Shown: piece by piece, positions 1 through 7,641 of the stretch | Layout: every line of letters starts with the position of its first letter | Position numbering within the stretch: the first letter of the stretch is position 1 | Source of the DNA: Verrucomicrobiota bacterium | GTDB lineage: Bacteria; Verrucomicrobiota; Verrucomicrobiia; Opitutales; Opitutaceae | Direction of reading: 5' to 3' | Length of the DNA stretch: 31,133 nt | Assembly: GCA_023426435.1 (NCBI GenBank) | Contig: JAFAAS010000191.1 | Location: forward strand, 1 to 31,133 | The notes under the pieces: generated by a model | Seen by the model: only the letters and a program-made list of their open reading frames with translations | What the model was told of the DNA's origin: nothing | The model's database searches: none | Position numbers and translations under genes: made by a program

Positions 1-220
1 CTTGGCCTGCCTGCTCGGCTTCACTCCGGTCGTCCCGCCTCATCCCCAACGACTCAAGCCTTGGAAACTCAACAAGCAGGCCTATCGGCAGCGCAATCAT
101 GTCGAACGACTCTTCCGCCGCCTCAAGGGCTTCCGCCGGATCTTCACCCGCTACGACAAGCTCGATGTGATTTTCCGCTCCTTCGTCACCTTCGCCCTTA
201 TCTGGCTTGCACTACTGTAG
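1..220 (+). CDS. IS5-family transposase, C-terminal fragment (runs off the left edge)
   Basis: The reading frame is open from the window edge to a TAG at 218-220, so only the last ~72 residues are visible and the gene start lies outside. The visible part has the block typical of the end of IS5-type DDE transposases: RNHVERLFRRLKGFRRI followed by FTRYDKLD, in which the Glu of the VERLF segment is the usual third acidic catalytic residue, then a hydrophobic C-terminus. The enzyme would cut and join the ends of its own element. A candidate terminal repeat starts directly after the stop codon. Whether the full element is intact cannot be judged from here. Confidence 0.85.
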   Translation, partial: LACLLGFTPVVPPHPQRLKPWKLNKQAYRQRNHVERLFRRLKGFRRIFTRYDKLDVIFRSFVTFALIWLALL

Positions 221-233
221 TGTTAACAGGCCC
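221..233. repeat. Candidate right terminal inverted repeat of the IS5-type element
   Basis: The 13 bases TGTTAACAGGCCC follow the transposase stop codon directly. In reverse complement they read GGGCCTGTTAACA, which resembles the ends of IS427-group IS5 elements that begin with a G-rich run followed by TGTTAACA or similar. They are followed by TAG (234-236), a possible short target duplication. The left end is outside the window, so the repeat cannot be confirmed. From 237 to the accB start at 471 nothing else recognisable is seen. Confidence 0.5.
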
Positions 234-470
234 TAGCCGAGCGGACCTCGTTCGAGACTCGACGTCCGCTCTTCCGCACCTCCAGCCGTAATCGCATACC
301 GTCCTTTCTCGCCGTGGAGACCGACCCACCAGAGTCCCCGTTGCTCCGTCGCTCCCAAGACCCCGAAGCCGCGCCCCAACTCGGTCATTGATTCATCTGC
401 CATTATTCTTTTGAACGCCCGGCTCGATTTTCCAACTAACGCACAGTCCTAAACCAAACAAAGGCTTCTC

Positions 471-953
471 TTGGATCTCAAACAGATCAAACAGCTCATC
501 GATTTAATGAAGCGCTCCGAGTTGAGCGAATTCGAAGTCGAGGAGGAAGGTTTCAAGCTAAAGATTAAGCGGGATATCAACGGCGCCCCTTCCCCTGCTA
601 TTCGCGGGTCCAATCCGCCGTTCCCCCTTGCCGAACCGGCTATCGTGTCGCCGCCTCCGCCCCAGCCAACCGCCCCGCCGGCCACTCCGGCCGCAGGTGC
701 GGACGAGCCCGGCGTCACCTACATCAAGTCCCCGATGGTCGGCACCTTCTATTCCTCCCCCTCCCCGGAGAGTAAGCCTTTCGCATCGATCGGCACCAAA
801 GTCACCGAGAACACTCCGGTCTGCATCATCGAAGCGATGAAGATCATGAACGAGATCCAAGCCGAAGCCAAAGGCACGATCTTGGAAATCCTCGTCGAAA
901 ACGGCCAGCCCGTCGAATACGGGCAGCGTCTCTTCAAGCTCAAGCAGGACTAA
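471..953 (+). CDS. accB: Biotin carboxyl carrier protein of acetyl-CoA carboxylase
   Basis: This 160-residue protein carries biotin for acetyl-CoA carboxylase, the first committed step of fatty-acid synthesis. The N-terminus (MDLKQIKQLIDLMKRSELSE) matches the usual AccB leader, residues about 38-80 are a Pro/Ala-rich flexible linker, and residues 85-158 form the biotinyl domain. The biotin-accepting lysine is K124 in EAMKIMNE. The start is taken at TTG 471 because the conserved leader begins exactly there and an AAAGG lies about 8 bases upstream. The first in-frame ATG would remove the leader. accC follows after 76 bases on the same strand, the usual accBC arrangement. Confidence 0.96.
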   Translation: MDLKQIKQLIDLMKRSELSEFEVEEEGFKLKIKRDINGAPSPAIRGSNPPFPLAEPAIVSPPPPQPTAPPATPAAGADEPGVTYIKSPMVGTFYSSPSPESKPFASIGTKVTENTPVCIIEAMKIMNEIQAEAKGTILEILVENGQPVEYGQRLFKLKQD

Positions 954-1029
954 AACCTGCCATTGCTTAACTCCTTTCCCGCGACGCCGCCGCACTCCCG
1001 GCACGCCGCCCTTCGACCGTTCTCATTCG

Positions 1030-2394
1030 ATGATTCAGAAAATCCTCATCGCGAACCGCGGTGAAATCGCCCTCCGAATCGTTCGCGCATGTCGCGAACT
1101 CGGCATCAAAACCCTCGCTGTTTACTCCGAAGCGGATGTCCAGTCGCTCCATGTTCAGCTCGCCGACGAGGCGATCTGCATCGGCGGCCCGAAGAGCTCC
1201 GACAGCTACCTCCGCGCCGATCGAATCATCAGCGCCGCCGAAATCGCGGATGTCGACGCCATCCACCCGGGCTACGGATTCCTTTCCGAGAATCCCAAGT
1301 TCGCCGAGCAGTGCGAGTCGTGTAACATCAAGTTCATCGGCCCCAAGTCGAAATCCATCAGGATGATGGGCGATAAATCGATCGCCAAGGAAACGGTCAA
1401 AAAAGCCGGTGTGCCCATCGTTCCCGGCTCCGACGGCCCCGTCGAAACCGAAGCCGAAGCCGTCAAGATCGCGCGCAAGATCGGCTACCCCGTTATCATC
1501 AAGGCCGTTGCCGGCGGCGGCGGTCGCGGCATGCGCATCGCCCACAACGACGTCTCCTTCGCCAAGGAATACCACGTCGCTCGCAACGAAGCCGAAAAGG
1601 CCTTCGGCAACGGCGCCGTTTACGTCGAAAAATACATCGAACGGCCCCGTCACATCGAATTCCAGGTGCTCGCCGACACCCACGGAAAGGTCGTTCACCT
1701 CGGCGAACGCGACTGCTCCGTCCAACGCCGTCACCAAAAGCTGATCGAAGAATCGCCTTCGCCTTTCCTCACCCCGGACCTGCGGAAAAAAATGGGCAAG
1801 GCCGCCGTCCGAGCCGCCGAGGCCGCCGAATACGAAAACGCCGGCACCATCGAGTTCCTCGTCGATGCGAAGGGGAACTACTACTTCATCGAAATGAACA
1901 CGCGCATCCAGGTCGAACACCCTGTCACCGAAGAGGTTACGGGCATCGATCTGATCAAGCAGCAGATCCGCATAGCGAATGGCGAGAAACTCGATTTCGA
2001 CCAGAGCGACATCACTTTCGATCGCCACGCCATCGAATGCCGCATCAACGCCGAGGATCCCGCGCGCAACTTCGTCCCGTCACCCGGCACCATCGGCCTC
2101 TACTATGCTCCGGGCGGTCACGGGGTGCGGGTCGATTCCCATGTCTACTCGGGCTATTCCATCCCGCCTTACTACGACTCGATGATCGGGAAGCTGATCT
2201 GCTACGGCAGCACCCGCAAAATCGCTCTGGAACGCGCCTACCGCGCACTCAGCGAATACCTCATCCGCGGCATCAAAACCACGATCCCGCTCCACAAAGC
2301 CATCATGGCCGATCCCATCTTCATCGAGGGCAAGGCCACGACCGCCTACATGGAAGAATTCATGGGGCGAACGCCTCCAGACCTCTTCTCCTGA
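1030..2394 (+). CDS. accC: Biotin carboxylase subunit of acetyl-CoA carboxylase
   Basis: This 454-residue ATP-grasp enzyme carboxylates the biotin on AccB using ATP and bicarbonate. The length is typical of stand-alone AccC (about 450). Visible landmarks are the N-terminal ILIANRGEIALRI, HPGYGFLSEN near residue 80, the glycine-rich ATP loop GGGGRGMR at about 161-168, and the catalytic block EMNTRIQVEHPVTE, with E288, N290 and R292 at the same numbers as in the E. coli enzyme. The ATG at 1030 starts the conserved N-terminus exactly. It is cotranscribed with accB, and a strong hairpin terminator follows the stop codon. Subunits of the carboxyltransferase half are not in the window. Confidence 0.97.
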   Translation: MIQKILIANRGEIALRIVRACRELGIKTLAVYSEADVQSLHVQLADEAICIGGPKSSDSYLRADRIISAAEIADVDAIHPGYGFLSENPKFAEQCESCNIKFIGPKSKSIRMMGDKSIAKETVKKAGVPIVPGSDGPVETEAEAVKIARKIGYPVIIKAVAGGGGRGMRIAHNDVSFAKEYHVARNEAEKAFGNGAVYVEKYIERPRHIEFQVLADTHGKVVHLGERDCSVQRRHQKLIEESPSPFLTPDLRKKMGKAAVRAAEAAEYENAGTIEFLVDAKGNYYFIEMNTRIQVEHPVTEEVTGIDLIKQQIRIANGEKLDFDQSDITFDRHAIECRINAEDPARNFVPSPGTIGLYYAPGGHGVRVDSHVYSGYSIPPYYDSMIGKLICYGSTRKIALERAYRALSEYLIRGIKTTIPLHKAIMADPIFIEGKATTAYMEEFMGRTPPDLFS

Positions 2395-2402
2395 CCACGT
2401 TC

Positions 2403-2429
2403 AAGGCCGCGGATTCCGCGGCCTTTTTT
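2403..2429 (+). terminator. Rho-independent terminator of accBC
   Basis: A perfect 10-bp stem (AAGGCCGCGG / CCGCGGCCTT, 2403-2412 and 2416-2425) with a 3-base loop runs directly into a T tract, 8 bases after the accC stop codon. Read on the minus strand it lacks a T tract, so it serves accBC rather than prmA. Confidence 0.92.
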
Positions 2430-2447
2430 GTTTTCTTCTGCAACAAC

Positions 2448-3320
2448 TTACACCGGCGAAGTGAGCACTACGTCGCTCCACTCGCCCATCACGCGCGAAT
2501 CGATCATCCACCCCGGCACGATTTCCTGAAACGCCGCGCGCACTTGAGCGCTCTCGCTCCCCAGAATCCCGCTCAACACCAGCGTTCCTCCCGGTGCGAC
2601 CGCCGCCACCAGCTCGCGCCGGAACAAGATCAGCACATTCGCCAGAATGTTCGCCATCACAAGCTCCGCCGGCCCGCGCTGAAACCCACTGCGCAGATCC
2701 CCCACGAAAAATCGCACCTGCGACGCCAACCCGTTCAACGCCGCGTTTTCCTCACTCACCCGCACCGCCTCCGGATCGTTGTCGAATCCGCTCACGTCGC
2801 GAAATCCCAGCTTCGCCGCCGACAACGCCAAAATCCCCGATCCGCACCCCGCATCCACCACCCGACCGCTCGTGCCTTTGCGCTCCGCCAGCTGCACCAA
2901 GCGCTCCACGCAAAGCCGCGTCGTCTCGTGATTTCCCGTCCCGAAAGCCAAACCCGGATCGAGCCACAACACTTCCTCTCCTTCCGCCAGCTGAAAGCTC
3001 TCCCGCTCCCATACCGGCACCCAATGCAGCCGCCCAAAACGCCACGCGCGAAAGTGCGCCTTGTAGCTATCCCGCCATTCCGATTCCCGCAGTTCTCTCA
3101 ACACCAACTCGCCCCGCGCCGCCTCCGGCAATTGCTCGCGCAACTCCGCCCATTTCCTTCGCGCCTCATCCTCCGCCGCAAACACCCCCACCAACCAAGC
3201 CTGCGCGGTCAAAACGTCTTCTACCACGCTCCACGCCTCATCCTGCGTCTCCATCAACACTTCGTCGGCCGCCGCCGCCGCACCCGCCGAAATCTCGATT
3301 CGCGCTTCAAACAGACTCAT
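2448..3320 (-). CDS. prmA: Ribosomal protein L11 methyltransferase
   Basis: This 290-residue SAM-dependent methyltransferase is expected to trimethylate ribosomal protein L11. The family signatures are the substrate-loop motif DPGLAFGTGNHETT at residues 121-134, the SAM-binding motif I VVDAGCGSGIL at 154-164, the acidic motif II GFDNDPEAV at 178-186, and MANILANVL at 222-230, which corresponds to the N-I-L-A block found in PrmA. The start is the ATG at 3320: it has a strong GGAGGT Shine-Dalgarno 6 bases upstream and overlaps the purN stop codon as ATGA. The open frame extends further upstream but only as an overlap with purN. Translational coupling to purN is likely. Confidence 0.94.
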   Translation of the reverse strand: MSLFEARIEISAGAAAAADEVLMETQDEAWSVVEDVLTAQAWLVGVFAAEDEARRKWAELREQLPEAARGELVLRELRESEWRDSYKAHFRAWRFGRLHWVPVWERESFQLAEGEEVLWLDPGLAFGTGNHETTRLCVERLVQLAERKGTSGRVVDAGCGSGILALSAAKLGFRDVSGFDNDPEAVRVSEENAALNGLASQVRFFVGDLRSGFQRGPAELVMANILANVLILFRRELVAAVAPGGTLVLSGILGSESAQVRAAFQEIVPGWMIDSRVMGEWSDVVLTSPV

Positions 3321-3913
3321 TTCGCACCTCCTTTTTTCCCACCCACGCTCAATCGCGCGATCACCGCCGGCAGCAGCCGATGCTCCGCCGCATGCACTTT
3401 CGCCGTCAACGTCTCCAGCGTGTCCGTCTCCTCCACTCTCACCGCCATCTGATCGATGATCGGTCCGCCATCCACTTCCGGCGTCACATAATGAACCGTG
3501 CAGCCCGTTACCTTCACTCCTCGCCGCCACGCCTGTCCAATCCCGTCCAACCCCGGAAAGCTCGGCAACAAGCTGGGATGCAAATTGATGATCCGTCCTT
3601 CAAACGCCTTCAAAAACCCTTGCTTCAACACCCGCATGAACCCCGCCAATACCACCAGGTCCGGCTGACACCCCTCAATCGCCGCGATGTAGCGCGCCTC
3701 TCCTTCGCCTTCGAGCTTCGTCTTGAACGGCCCCGCATCCAGAAACGCCGCCGGCACCCCATAACGCGGCCCCAGCGCCAAAATCCCCGCTTCCGCCTTG
3801 TCGGAAAACACCTGGACTACGCGCGCTTCGCCCAACCCACCCGTTCTTTGCGCCTCGAGAATCGCTTCCGCATTCGATCCGCGTCCGGAACCAAGAATCA
3901 CCACTCGCATCAT
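3317..3913 (-). CDS. purN: Phosphoribosylglycinamide formyltransferase (10-formyl-THF dependent)
   Basis: This 198-residue enzyme transfers a formyl group from 10-formyltetrahydrofolate to GAR in de novo purine synthesis. It opens with VVILGSGRGSNAEAI, the phosphate-binding start of the family. The catalytic triad is visible as N110 and H112 in INLHPSLLPSFPG and D148 in HYVTPEVDGGPII, each offset by 4 from the E. coli residues N106/H108/D144. Two adjacent ATG codons (3913 and 3910) are equally possible starts. The stop codon overlaps the prmA start by 4 bases, so the two form an operon read from between dnaJ and purN. Confidence 0.96.
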   Translation of the reverse strand: MMRVVILGSGRGSNAEAILEAQRTGGLGEARVVQVFSDKAEAGILALGPRYGVPAAFLDAGPFKTKLEGEGEARYIAAIEGCQPDLVVLAGFMRVLKQGFLKAFEGRIINLHPSLLPSFPGLDGIGQAWRRGVKVTGCTVHYVTPEVDGGPIIDQMAVRVEETDTLETLTAKVHAAEHRLLPAVIARLSVGGKKGGAK

Positions 3914-3965
3914 GCGCCCACTTCTCGCCCTTCACCCGGCGCAAAGCGATGCCAGAGTGCGTCCT

Positions 3966-3999
3966 GAAAAACGAAAAGGCGGCCGAATCAGCCGCCTTT
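3966..3999 (-). terminator. Rho-independent terminator after dnaJ
   Basis: On the minus strand a 9-bp stem (AAAGGCGGC / GCCGCCTTT, 3991-3999 with 3975-3983) with a 7-base loop is followed by a T-rich tract (TTTTCGTTTTT), 4 bases after the dnaJ stop codon. It separates the manA-dnaJ operon from purN-prmA. Confidence 0.9.
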
Positions 4000-4002
4000 C
4001 CT

Positions 4003-5154
4003 TCAAAAGAACTTCTTCGCTTTCTCGAAGAAGCTTTTCGACGTCGGTTCACTCGCGTCGCCACTCACCCGCGCGAAATCCTCCAGGATCTTCCGCTGCT
4101 CAGGCGTAAGCGATTGCGGCACTTCCACGTGCACGCGCACCAGTTGATCTCCCTGCCTCCCTCCTCGCAGCGAGGGCATGCCTTTGTCGCGCAACCGGAA
4201 CGTCGTTCCGCTTTGCGTCCCCACCGGAATTTTCAACGACGCCTTCCCAAACAGGGTCGGCACTTCGATCGTGCCGCCCAGAGTCGCGAGCGTGAACTTG
4301 ATCGGGATCTCGCAAAACAGGTCGTCGCCTTGGCGCTCGAACAACTCGTGCTCCTTCACCGAGATCACGATGTAGAGATCGCCCGTTGCACCACCACCCA
4401 CGCCCGCTTCGCCGTTTCCCGAAGAACGCAAACGCGAGCCATTGTCGACGCCAGGCGGAATGCGCACGTTCAACTTCGTCGTCTTCAACACCCGTCCTTC
4501 ACCCTGACACGCCGAACACGGTTTCTCGATCTTCGAGCCACTGCCGCCACAGGTCGGACAGGTCTGCGTGAACGTAATGATTCCGCCCGATCGTCGCACT
4601 TGCCCCGCCCCGCGACAGGTCGGACAGGTCACCCGTTTCGAGCCCGGCTCCGCGCCCGATCCGTCGCAGCGTTCGCACGTCACGTGCTTGCGAAACGAGA
4701 TCTCCCGCTCCGCGCCGCGCGCCGCATCTTCCAACGAAATCTCGAGATCGTAGCGCAAATCGGCCCCGTCCTGCCCGCCACCGCTGCGCCCGCCGCCACC
4801 AAACATTTCCTCGAAAATCCCGCCGCCCATCCCGCCCTGCTGGCCGAAGACTTCGCGGAAAATATCGAACGGATCGTGGAACCCGCCGCCCATCCCGCCC
4901 GGACCGCGCGGCGCACCGCCGCCCATGCCTTCGAACGCCGCATGACCATAGCGATCATACGCCGCCCGCTTCTCCGGATCCTTCAGGATTTCGTAAGCTT
5001 GCGAGACTTTCTTGAACTTCTCCTCCGCCTCCTTGTTTCCCGGATTTTTGTCCGGGTGATATTGCACGGCTTTCTTGCGATAAGCCTTCTTCAACTCCTC
5101 CTCGGACGCGCCTTTCTGCACACCGAGCAACTCGTAATAATCTTCTTTCGCCAT
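4003..5154 (-). CDS. dnaJ: Chaperone DnaJ (type I Hsp40)
   Basis: This 383-residue co-chaperone stimulates DnaK ATPase and delivers unfolded substrates. The domains are in the usual type I order: J domain (residues 1-70) with the HPD motif at 33-35, Gly/Phe-rich region (about 76-128), then four CxxCxGxG zinc repeats with cysteine pairs at 160/163, 177/180, 199/202 and 213/216, and the C-terminal substrate-binding domains. All zinc ligands and HPD are intact. It lies 59 bases downstream of grpE on the same strand. dnaK is not in the window, so this is a grpE-dnaJ pair split from dnaK. No CIRCE element was seen in front of grpE or dnaJ. Confidence 0.97.
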   Translation of the reverse strand: MAKEDYYELLGVQKGASEEELKKAYRKKAVQYHPDKNPGNKEAEEKFKKVSQAYEILKDPEKRAAYDRYGHAAFEGMGGGAPRGPGGMGGGFHDPFDIFREVFGQQGGMGGGIFEEMFGGGGRSGGGQDGADLRYDLEISLEDAARGAEREISFRKHVTCERCDGSGAEPGSKRVTCPTCRGAGQVRRSGGIITFTQTCPTCGGSGSKIEKPCSACQGEGRVLKTTKLNVRIPPGVDNGSRLRSSGNGEAGVGGGATGDLYIVISVKEHELFERQGDDLFCEIPIKFTLATLGGTIEVPTLFGKASLKIPVGTQSGTTFRLRDKGMPSLRGGRQGDQLVRVHVEVPQSLTPEQRKILEDFARVSGDASEPTSKSFFEKAKKFF

Positions 5155-5213
5155 GGCTGGATAAAGATCGCGCCGCTACCGCACGATCGACGCGCAAATG
5201 CGCGCATTGACGT

Positions 5214-5792
5214 TTAAACGTTCTCCTCCTTCGCCGCACCGCTCGAAACCACGACCGACGCCGGTCGCAGCAATCGCCCGTTCAACGAATAACCCGTGCG
5301 CACCACCGTCAGCACCGTTCCTTCCTCCAAATCGGCGCTCGCTTGCGTCGAAATCGCTTCGTGCAAATTCGGATCGAACGCCTCCTTCACCGGATTGATC
5401 TCCTTCAATCCATGATTCGTCAGCGCCGACTTCAGCTGCGAAAGCACCATCTCCACACCGCCCGTGAGACTGGCCACATCCGCATTCGGCTGCTTCGCCG
5501 CCTGAATCGCGAGGCCCAGATTGTCCATCACCGGCAATAAATCCTCCAACACCCCCGAGGCCGCGAACTGACGCAGCTCGTCCTTCTCACGCACCGTGCG
5601 CCGACGGAAATTTTCCAGGTCGGCGACCGCGCGCAGATAGCGATCGTAATTGTCCGCCGCTTCTTTCTTCGCCGCCGCCAGCACATCAGCCGACGCAGAC
5701 GACGCGGTCTCAGCCGCAGGAACAGCAGCGCCCGTCTCCGCGGAAACGTTGGTTGGGTTGGTCTTAGCAGTATCGGTCGGTTCAGCAGACAT
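5214..5792 (-). CDS. grpE: Nucleotide exchange factor GrpE
   Basis: This 192-residue protein releases ADP from DnaK. After an Ala/Thr-rich, presumably disordered N-terminus (1-45), the conserved helix segment NYDRYLRAVADLENFRRRT lies at about 48-66. LEDLLPVMDNLGLAIQ follows at about 82-97, and the C-terminal beta domain has NPNLHEAIS-like and GYSLNGRLLRPASVVV blocks. Length is normal for the family. The ATG at 5792 has no clear Shine-Dalgarno. It starts 18 bases after the stop of the AsmA-like gene, so it appears to be read as part of a manA-led operon rather than from its own promoter. Confidence 0.95.
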   Translation of the reverse strand: MSAEPTDTAKTNPTNVSAETGAAVPAAETASSASADVLAAAKKEAADNYDRYLRAVADLENFRRRTVREKDELRQFAASGVLEDLLPVMDNLGLAIQAAKQPNADVASLTGGVEMVLSQLKSALTNHGLKEINPVKEAFDPNLHEAISTQASADLEEGTVLTVVRTGYSLNGRLLRPASVVVSSGAAKEENV

Positions 5793-5810
5793 AGGGAAAC
5801 GGGCAGTAAA

Positions 5811-6617
5811 CTATGGCTTTCGGCTTTCTTCAAGCGCATCGAAAAAGCCTCGCACCGCTTCGGTCGTTTTGCGCCCCGCTTCCTTCAACTTGTCCGCACT
5901 CGTTCGCGCCGCCTCGTCGATCGCCGCGCCCAAATCTCCCGGCACGAACCCACTCAGCGCCACCGCCACCGGCGCCAACGGCCGCAACGCCGCCGGCGTC
6001 AACAACTGCTCCATCGAGGTCACATCCGCATAATCCTGCTCGATCCCCAACGCGAAACTCCGCTCCGACGGCGCCCGCCCGCTATGGTCCGCCACCACGA
6101 GTTCATCCACGCGCAATCGCAGCTCCCGCACGAAAAATGTCCGCTCAGGTTTCGACGACGGCGGCCGCGGCTCCCGCTCGCGCGCTTTCTCCAGATTCCG
6201 CTCAAACGCCTGCGCATTCGTGACGCCATCGTCGCGCTTCACCAAAGTCACTCGCTCCACGTCCACCACCATCGCCTCGATCACCAACTGCTCCGACCAC
6301 AACGTCTTCGTTCGCACGTCCGCGCTAAACTCCCGCACTTCCAAAAACTCGCGCACGGGAAACGTCGGCGGATTCGTCAGCCGGAAGCCTTTCACCCGCA
6401 CCGTTCCGCCCCACGGATTCACCACCAGGCTCGTCACCGTCGCGTCGAAGCCCGTCATCGCGCGTATCCGATTTGTGAACACAACCGGCAGCAACAGCAT
6501 CCACGCCAGCGCCGCAAACGCCGCCACCACCACCAAGAAGACCAGCAACTTGAACAAACATCCCGCCCGCTCTCCACCGGCCGCCGCCCACTCCGCCTTT
6601 TCCTCCCGCCGCGTCAC
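5811..6617 (-). CDS. AsmA-like single-pass membrane protein of unknown function
   Basis: This protein of about 268 residues has one N-terminal transmembrane helix (about residues 20-45, KLLVFLVVVAAFAALAWMLL). A soluble part follows, beginning with a block (AMTGFDATVTSLVVNPWGGTVRVKGF, about 53-78) like the first beta-repeat of AsmA or DUF748-type envelope proteins. A short charged helical tail closes it. The start is proposed as GTG at 6617: it overlaps the manA stop codon as GTGTGA and has GGAG 7 bases upstream. A longer open frame runs inside manA and is discarded. The role is unknown; AsmA-type proteins act in envelope lipid traffic, and this one is much shorter than true AsmA. It is probably cotranscribed with manA, grpE and dnaJ. 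Confidence 0.7.
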   Translation of the reverse strand: MTRREEKAEWAAAGGERAGCLFKLLVFLVVVAAFAALAWMLLLPVVFTNRIRAMTGFDATVTSLVVNPWGGTVRVKGFRLTNPPTFPVREFLEVREFSADVRTKTLWSEQLVIEAMVVDVERVTLVKRDDGVTNAQAFERNLEKAREREPRPPSSKPERTFFVRELRLRVDELVVADHSGRAPSERSFALGIEQDYADVTSMEQLLTPAALRPLAPVAVALSGFVPGDLGAAIDEAARTSADKLKEAGRKTTEAVRGFFDALEESRKP

Positions 6618-7594
6618 ACAAAGTTCTCCGTCACCAACAAAATCGACGTGCTCGCCGCCGAAATCGTAAACGCCCCCGCATACGGCAGCAGCACATTCTC
6701 TCCCGGCACCAGCTTCTGCCCAAACGGACCGCGACTCGCCGAACCGCCTTCGCCACCGGACGCGCGCACCGACCCGCTCACCACGCTCAGCAACCGCGGC
6801 TGCTCTCCCGCCGCAACCGACAGGCGCTCGCCCGCCCCGAGCACCACGCGCCGGATCTGAAACTCCGCGCAATCCGCAATCACCCCCGACGTCGGCGCAC
6901 CGCGCACGGGCATCGGTTCGAAATCGTTCCAATCGATCGATCGCAGCGATTGCTCGATGTGCAACTGGCGCGGCTTTCCATCCAGCCCCACCCGCCCCCA
7001 GTCATACACGCGATACGTCGTGTCCGAATTCTGCTGAATCTCCAAAATCACGTTGCCCGCATCGATCGCATGCACCTGTCCGCTGTGCACTAGAATCGAA
7101 TCGCCCGCGGCCACCCGGAAATGATGAATGCAGTTTTCGAGCGTATCCGTTTTTATCGCACGCTCGAACTGTTCCCGCGTCACGCCGCGCTTCAACCCCA
7201 CCAGCAAATGCGCGTCCGCCGTCGAATGCGCGATATACCAGTTCTCCGTCTTCGGCTCGCCTTTCAATTCGCCCGCCACCGTCGCCGGCGGATGCACCTG
7301 CAGACTCAATCGTTCACGACAATCGAGCCACTTCACCAAGATCGGAAACGCCCGCTCCGCCGCCCACTTCGGCCCCATCACATCCGCGCTGTGCTGCGCA
7401 ATCACTTCGCGCAACGTCTTCCCTTTCGCACTGCCCGCGCGCACCACCGACTGCGCCTCGGGACGATCCACGATCTCCCAACTTTCGCCGATCGGACGAC
7501 CTTCGGGCAGCTTCCGCTCGAACATCGATTCCAACACCCGACCACCCCACACCCGCTCCTGATAAAGCGGCTCGAAACGAAGGATTTCGTGCAT
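6614..7594 (-). CDS. manA: Mannose-6-phosphate isomerase, class I (short bacterial type)
   Basis: This 326-residue zinc enzyme interconverts mannose-6-phosphate and fructose-6-phosphate, linking glycolysis to mannose metabolism and GDP-mannose. Family landmarks are RVWGGR (15-19), GESWEIVDRPE (36-46), the metal site Q99/H101 in SLQVHPP, E117 in KTENWYI, and H175 in SGQVHAIDAGNV, followed by the cupin strand EIQQNSDTTYRVYDWGR. The length fits the ~320-residue Bacillus ManA type. The start is taken at ATG 7594, where family similarity begins (MHEILRFEPLYQERVWGG). A TTG at 7621 in frame is possible but adds nine unconserved residues. It diverges from ftsK across about 50 bases. Confidence 0.94.
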   Translation of the reverse strand: MHEILRFEPLYQERVWGGRVLESMFERKLPEGRPIGESWEIVDRPEAQSVVRAGSAKGKTLREVIAQHSADVMGPKWAAERAFPILVKWLDCRERLSLQVHPPATVAGELKGEPKTENWYIAHSTADAHLLVGLKRGVTREQFERAIKTDTLENCIHHFRVAAGDSILVHSGQVHAIDAGNVILEIQQNSDTTYRVYDWGRVGLDGKPRQLHIEQSLRSIDWNDFEPMPVRGAPTSGVIADCAEFQIRRVVLGAGERLSVAAGEQPRLLSVVSGSVRASGGEGGSASRGPFGQKLVPGENVLLPYAGAFTISAASTSILLVTENFV

Positions 7595-7641
7595 AAAAAT
7601 TTGGAGAACTTTCGCCGCCAAGTCCGCGGGGAGGTTTACAT

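Noticed and set aside
3321..3530. Longer N-terminus for prmA
   Set aside because: The extension overlaps purN in another frame; the ATG at 3320 has a strong Shine-Dalgarno and a 4-base overlap with the purN stop.
5793..5810. Heat-shock CIRCE operator before grpE
   Set aside because: The 18-base gap and the upstream gene end contain no inverted TTAGCACTC repeat.
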